Below, one piece after another: positions 59,230 through 64,000 of a stretch of 64,000 nt of DNA; position 1 is the stretch's first letter, and each line of letters begins with the position of its first letter. Where the stretch lies: positions 3,224,001 through 3,288,000 of the forward strand of contig OW051497.1 of the NCBI GenBank assembly GCA_932521035.1, written 5' to 3'. This DNA is from Oscheius dolichura (lineage: Eukaryota > Nematoda > Chromadorea > Rhabditida > Rhabditidae). A program made the translations under genes and the position numbers. The notes under the pieces were generated by a model. It saw nothing but the letters and a program-made list of their open reading frames with translations. It was not told the DNA's origin and searched no databases.

Positions 59230-60377
59230 AAAAAAAACCGAGGAAGCAGCGGGCCTAAGGCTTGCAGACGCGCTTTTACGTATCTCTACCGTAAGCACCG
59301 TAAACAAAAATACATCCCGCAATGATAATGTTATCCGTTACTGTAGATAACCGTATTTATTTTTGCTTTTTGATACTTCTAAATAATCAGAGAACCGTAA
59401 CAATGTCGGTAGAGATGAGCTCCGGCGAAATTTTAAGTTCACTGCTCCTGGAATAATTGCTCCGAACTGAAAAAGGTTCTAATTTATGTTTCCTTGGTAT
59501 TTGATCAACAATGCATAGTGAGATCATTGTTGATCATAGTTATGAGGGGGAGGTAAAGACTTAGAGCGAGAGGGTGTTGTGAAGCTTATTGCCTGTGGGC
59601 AACGATTTTCCTTCTTCAATAACCTTGAAATTTCAGGAAGTTACACATTTAAAACGTTTTTTTGGCTGAATCTGAACAACAAGTTGGAAAAAGCTTAATT
59701 TTTAATCCAGTCTTCATCCGGTGGACACTCCGGGCGGTTGTTTTTTTTATTTCTCCAGCTACCGTTTCAGCAGAGGAATTGAAGAGCTGTTGGTGAATGG
59801 ATCTTCTGTTGGGCCCTCCATGACCGTTCGTCGCCAACAAAAACCTGCGAAGCTGGGAATAGCCCGGTGAAGGGAGGATCATTAATCACCTACTGGAAAA
59901 GGAAATGTGGGATAGGCAACTGGGGCAGGCGGAAAGTTGACCCACCCTGTCTTCTTCGTTATTAAAACTTCTGCAGAAAAGAAGAAATAACCACAATCTA
60001 CTAAGCTGTGAGGATGAGATCAACTCGGCCGAAAATGAAAGCCTCCAAGCCGCGTTTGGAAAGATCCCAAGGTTAAGAAAAGAAAGGTAAAAGACTAGTC
60101 ATATAACAAGTTTAAGTGAAATTTTATTCCAACCCTTTAAAACAAATCAACATTTGTGATATGCTGGTTTTCACATAACAAATAATATGACCGAAAAATG
60201 TTTTATTTCCTAGGTGACAGTAGGAAAAATAGAGCTTTGCTTTGCACAAGCGGAGTAGTATCAACGGATAGAATTCACAGAATAGAAGACCCGGGTTCTT
60301 AAGAGAAATGACAACTAGATTGACTATTTGGAATGTAGGCAGAGACTAGACAAGAGGTAACCAATAACAATAAGCGA
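59230..60377. other. Intergenic between the F-box paralogs
   Basis: No supported exons in about 1.1 kb. Contains the stem-loop at 59502-59536. Confidence 0.35.
59502..59536. repeat. Perfect 12-bp inverted repeat (stem-loop)
   Basis: TGATCAACAATG at 59502-59513 and its exact complement at 59525-59536 with an 11-nt loop. Too short for a microRNA precursor. Confidence 0.7.
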
Positions 60378-62999
60378 CTACTCGAGACGGGCGAGATAGT
60401 CTTCGAACCTGACGGTGTCGTGTGCCAATGCGGAGTAATCTATAGGAGAGGTTGCATAGACTTGCGCCAGCGCATCGAGAAATTCTACAGTTGTGTACAC
60501 AATCCTAGCGAAGAGATCTGTCGACTTGACACCAACGACCATCAATCCTCGACCGACCATCCTGGGGAGGAGGACACACTCGTGGTAGATGTTGCCTTCC
60601 CTATTATACAGTTCAACAGGAGCATAGTACTGAAATAAAGAAGCTAAAAACTAAAGGAAAATTAAGCTCACCATGCTTGTTATGCGATTTGGACTGGCCA
60701 GTTGGAGTTGTTCCGTCAGTTCGGACCCGATGAAATCGATGGGGATATTAATATTCGAGATGAAGAAGCTTCGAAGCTTCATTTCCACACCGTGCATCCA
60801 ATCCTGTAAACAATTGGGTCTTTGTTACCAAGGATCTTATTTCACTCCCAGTTGGAATCGCCAAGCAATCTTGCCTTTTCCCATCGAATAAACAGATTGC
60901 GATACGAATAGCCCCTTTCACGAGTGGGATTTTTTAACAGATCAGAGGATAGCGACAGACATTTGTTGTCTAAGAAGACGATACACTTTCTGTTTGGCGC
61001 GAAACGAGAAGGGAAAGATGGGGATGCTCTAAAATAAATTTTTTCCGAACAGGATTGATTTTCTGACATCTGGAATGTGTCTAGCGACGAAGAATTAACC
61101 TAAGACACCTCTCAGAAAAAAAAAGCAAAAAGGTTTGCCTACCAGGGGATTCAAACCCTTTACCCTTTATAACGACTGCGCGCGGATTTCGGCGCTCACG
61201 AGTTCTGGGTGGTCTGAAATTTTTTTAAACCAGTTATTCTTGAAGAGCAGCTCGTGAGGATTCGATCGGTACCAAAAAGTCAAAAAATGTTCCCTTCATT
61301 AAAGTTCTGTGCAACCATAGTGGATTGCCAGGGCCAGAATGAGGGTTATGATTGCTAGTCTGGTTGTTATGCTACTCCACTATGGAGTGGCGATAGCTCA
61401 AGAGATGCGCGCCCCTTATAAGCTCAGGTGAGACCGTGTAACTCTATTCTTACGCTATTTTCTGGGGAATAGATGGGTTCGACTACGCTGAATAAGATGG
61501 CAATGCTCAAATCTAATGAAAACAAATAAAATGCATGTTACCGGTACACGTAATTTTCTTGAAGTTGGATTAATTTTCTGACATTTGCCACGTGTCTGAT
61601 GATCAAAAGGAAGAATAAACCCCGCTCACCTTGATGAAGGAAGTGACCATGATTCCCAATCTGTCGATATTCTCCAGTCTCCTGTCTCTCAAATTATTTG
61701 GCGACTTTATATACATAAATTCTTTGTAGAACTGTCCCATCGTGGAGATATTCGAACAAAAACAAGTGAAGGGGCCAGATCCTTCAACAATCAGAGATTC
61801 GATACCCTGGAAAGCACAATGAATGTAAAGGAAATAGGGAAATACCCACCTCAAACTGTTCGGTTGTAAGAATATCGGTAATATCCTCCCGTATTGGATA
61901 GCTTAGGTTGTGAAGTTTCATTATTTGAGGCTTCAATCTCTCCGCCAGAAATTGAATAGTTTCCAATTTGAACTCCGTCAGCCGTAACGTCCTATACTTC
62001 TTTTGCAATCTCTCAGTCAGATTGGTAATCTCAGTGTTGGTGGGATATCTCACCCAAGGATTTGTTGATATCCACCTCTGAAAACAAGGTTACTCAACTA
62101 AGTCCACTTAATTCTCCCGTGTTTTGTTTCAAAAAGCAAACAAGGGGTGTTCTTTTCCCAGTCCCAAATCGATATGCAGGCGCTAACTCATTTACGAAAT
62201 TTCTTCTCCTGGCAAAAAAATTGGTTGCTTCGAAAATAACGTGATCGACGTTCTTAAAAAGTGCTCGGTCGTCTTATCAAAAGATTAGGGAAGTGTTTTG
62301 ATCAATAGGGAAAGAGAAGACCGGCGTTCGTCACAGACAGAATACGGAACGGTATGACAAATACTTTTTTATATTTGGTCTTCTAAACTTCTAAAATTTG
62401 TACCCAGTTCCTAGCTCATAAAAAGGGTGTTCCCTTAAAATGTTACCCTTTATCGCTGAAGGAAGAAAACAAGAAACCGATAAGCTTACAATTTCAGCAT
62501 GTTTGAACTGATAGCCGGCTAGAGACTCCTCAATAGCATCATATGGAACCATCTCCCGTTGGGTTGTCCAGTGGAGGTGCGAACTGCACGTACCATCCGG
62601 CTTGATGTCAAAATATTCGTTGTCATGTGGGAAAACATAGACGGCGTAGAAGCGGACTTCTCCTCGTTTTTGTTGTTTAGCCTCCTTCTTCTTAAAATGT
62701 TCCTGTTTGATAAAGAATAATATAAAATAAAAAAGGAGGAAGCAAAATTAACTTACAGTGACTGGAAGAGGGACGGGACCGATGACAAGGTCCTTTATTT
62801 TAACTGGAACTCGAATATGTTGCCGACAACCGATAGCCACTTCATTTAGAAATTTACACGACTTTCTAGCTCTACAAAAATCAACCGGATCCATCTAAAA
62901 GCAAAAATATTAATAGTAATAAAATAATTAACGACTCACTTTATTTAATGTACCAACTGTATCCTTCAAACTGATGGCTCCTAATTCCAATTTTTCCAT
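60378..62999 (-). CDS. F-box-like protein, paralog 2
   Basis: Eight minus-strand exons (62940-62999, 62757-62894, 62490-62702, 61850-62077, 61630-61806, 60875-61069, 60672-60803, 60378-60629) give 464 aa in phase. N-terminus ISLKDTVGTLNK then MDPVDFCRARKSCKFLNEV resembles an F-box. The middle repeats short Leu-rich strands (KLETIQFLAERLKPQIMKLH). The exon 6 to 7 intron uses a GC donor (AAG|GCAAGA). The intron 61070-61629 holds a small plus-strand secreted-peptide gene. Exon 61630-61806 can alternatively splice to a stop-containing exon 61455-61577 (starts KINPTSRKLRV), giving a 312-aa form. Likely an SCF adaptor by analogy with the large nematode F-box families; substrate unknown. Confidence 0.65.
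61339..61491 (+). CDS. Nested 35-codon secreted cationic peptide gene
   Basis: Two exons, 61339-61427 and 61473-61491, joined by a 45-bp intron in correct phase. Signal peptide MRVMIASLVVMLLHYGVAIA followed by a 15-residue product QEMRAPYKLRWVRLR with five basic residues and one acidic. It lies on the opposite strand inside intron 61070-61629 of F-box paralog 2. The short basic mature peptide suggests a neuropeptide-like or antimicrobial-like product; there is no amidation Gly or dibasic processing site. No homolog recognised. Confidence 0.4.
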
Positions 63000-64000
63000 T
63001 CCAAATTAACTGGAACCGGTAGAGCCACGGCAATATAAAAAAGACGAAACGATTGCCGGCGTAGCCTAGGTCACGTTACATCGATTGCGTCCTGGCGGCC
63101 ACACAGTTATGTAAAGGGGCAGATAATTGTCGCACGCGGAGCATGAATACCCTCACATAACACAGAGGAGAGGGAGAGTGGGCCAGCAAAGGGGAGAGTG
63201 AGGGGAGCTCGGCAAATATTTACTTACGGAAGGGGGAAACCTTTTGTAAATAAATATGCATCCCATTTTATGACCCTGATTGGAAAATCCTGTCAGTGTG
63301 TTCAATTTTTGCCTTATCAGGAAGACTTTTGACCTGGAATTGGTACAAAAAAATCATCAATATCAGTGGGGCAATAACACTTGAAACTAATCTATGGTGT
63401 CGTTGACAGAGGCATCGGACAAAAAGGGGAGATGGCGCTTTACAGCGAGGCAGACCCGTGAGAGAGCAAAGATTTATATGGGGATGGGGATGGATGCGCT
63501 TGCAATTGATCTAAGTCGGTTGGTTAAGGTCTCTCTCTGCAACAAATAACAGCCCCAGCAGCACACGGAGGGGTTTAAAATATGTGGTGGTGGAGAGAGT
63601 GATAAACGTTGCATCTGGCAATAAAGATGGACCAGTTTCATCCTTCCTGACAGAGATCCCAAGTCAGCTGCTGGTCGTGTGTTTTGTCCGAGAAGCTAAT
63701 TTACGTTTTTCGAAGATTCTGCCGCGCGTTCCCCATTGATGAGGAAACGTCAGAGATGAAAAAAAGAGAAAGTAAGCGGAAGGAAGATGTTGCCGCGTTT
63801 GGGTAGGGAAAGAGGAGCAGTGAGGGGCATCACCAATGCATGGGTATGTCCGGAGAGACTAATGCCAAACGACAGACGATGGATGTTTCCATCCGGCGGG
63901 GAAGAAAAACGCCTGCTGGTCAGTTAGCCGCCACTTTTCGAATACGCGCGATAAAATCTCTGTCTAAAACGCACTTTTATGTTTATGGAGGCCAGTCGAG
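63000..64000. other. Upstream region of F-box paralog 2; no gene seen
   Basis: No supported exons. Purine-rich patches (GGGGAGAGTG-type) at 63170-63230 and 63750-63830. Confidence 0.35.

Noticed and set aside
59649-59882. Minus-strand 77-codon frame with basic residues
   Set aside because: No splice acceptor, signal peptide or similarity to neighbouring paralogs.
1-64000. CRISPR arrays, operons with bacterial ribosome sites, rRNA genes, viral genes
   Set aside because: None seen; gene structure is eukaryotic throughout, with no spaced short repeats, no rRNA and no viral-type reading frames.

Overview
This is a gene-dense piece of a nematode nuclear genome. Evidence: many short introns (mostly 36-60 bp, GT..TTTCAG/TTTTAG), start codons sitting just behind strong 3' splice sites (as expected for spliced-leader trans-splicing), and nematode-typical families (ET-module-like membrane protein, GT92/DUF23 glycosyltransferase, DSL/EGF Notch ligand, F-box-like tandem paralogs). 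GC is moderate. I cannot name the species; a rhabditid-type nematode with compact introns fits. All gene models were built by eye from reading frame and splice-phase consistency; no database search was possible.

Layout: 0.2-2.4 kb, double-RRM RNA-binding protein (+). 4.2-6.5 kb, a single gene whose protein carries two complete RNase T2 domains and a C-terminal membrane anchor (+). 7.2-9.2 kb, small exons and a divergent adenylate-kinase-like protein (+). 9.7-10.7 kb, 204-aa protein with hydrophobic C-tail (+). 12.3-13.9 kb, secreted acidic protein (+). 14.3-16.8 kb, GDA1/CD39 apyrase (-). 20.4-21.7 kb, Rap2 GTPase (+). 23.0-24.9 kb, GT92 glycosyltransferase (+). 26.8-28.9 kb, M14 metallocarboxypeptidase (+). 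29.4-30.7 kb, three-module ET-like GPI/TM protein (+). 30.9-31.8 kb, single-pass membrane protein (-). 34.3-37.2 kb, two AT-hook loci (+), the second with zinc-finger-like exons. 40.7-41.9 kb, a secreted Cys protein and a small protein (+). 42.4-43.9 kb, HINT3-type HIT protein (-). 50.0-53.6 kb, Delta/APX-1-like Notch ligand (+). 54.0-55.6 kb, cluster of four Sm-site-bearing snRNA/SL-RNA-like repeats (-). 56.1-63.0 kb, two paralogous F-box-like genes (-) with smaller genes between and inside them.

Four tRNA genes lie at 24.2-28.3 kb: three near-identical tRNA-Gln(CUG) and one elongator tRNA-Met. Three of the four are inside introns of the glycosyltransferase and carboxypeptidase genes. Large stretches (about 16.8-20.4, 37.3-40.6 and 45.2-50.0 kb) hold no gene I can support.

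The genes do not form one pathway. Local themes are secretory/membrane biology (RNase T2, apyrase, GT92, carboxypeptidase, ET-module protein, Notch ligand), gene growth by internal or tandem duplication (RNase T2 halves, ET modules, AT-hook exons, F-box pair), and small-RNA genes. The most unusual items are the double RNase T2 protein, the Sm-site RNA cluster, an inverted exon copy inside an F-box-gene intron, and a 35-codon secreted-peptide gene nested inside an intron of the other F-box gene.
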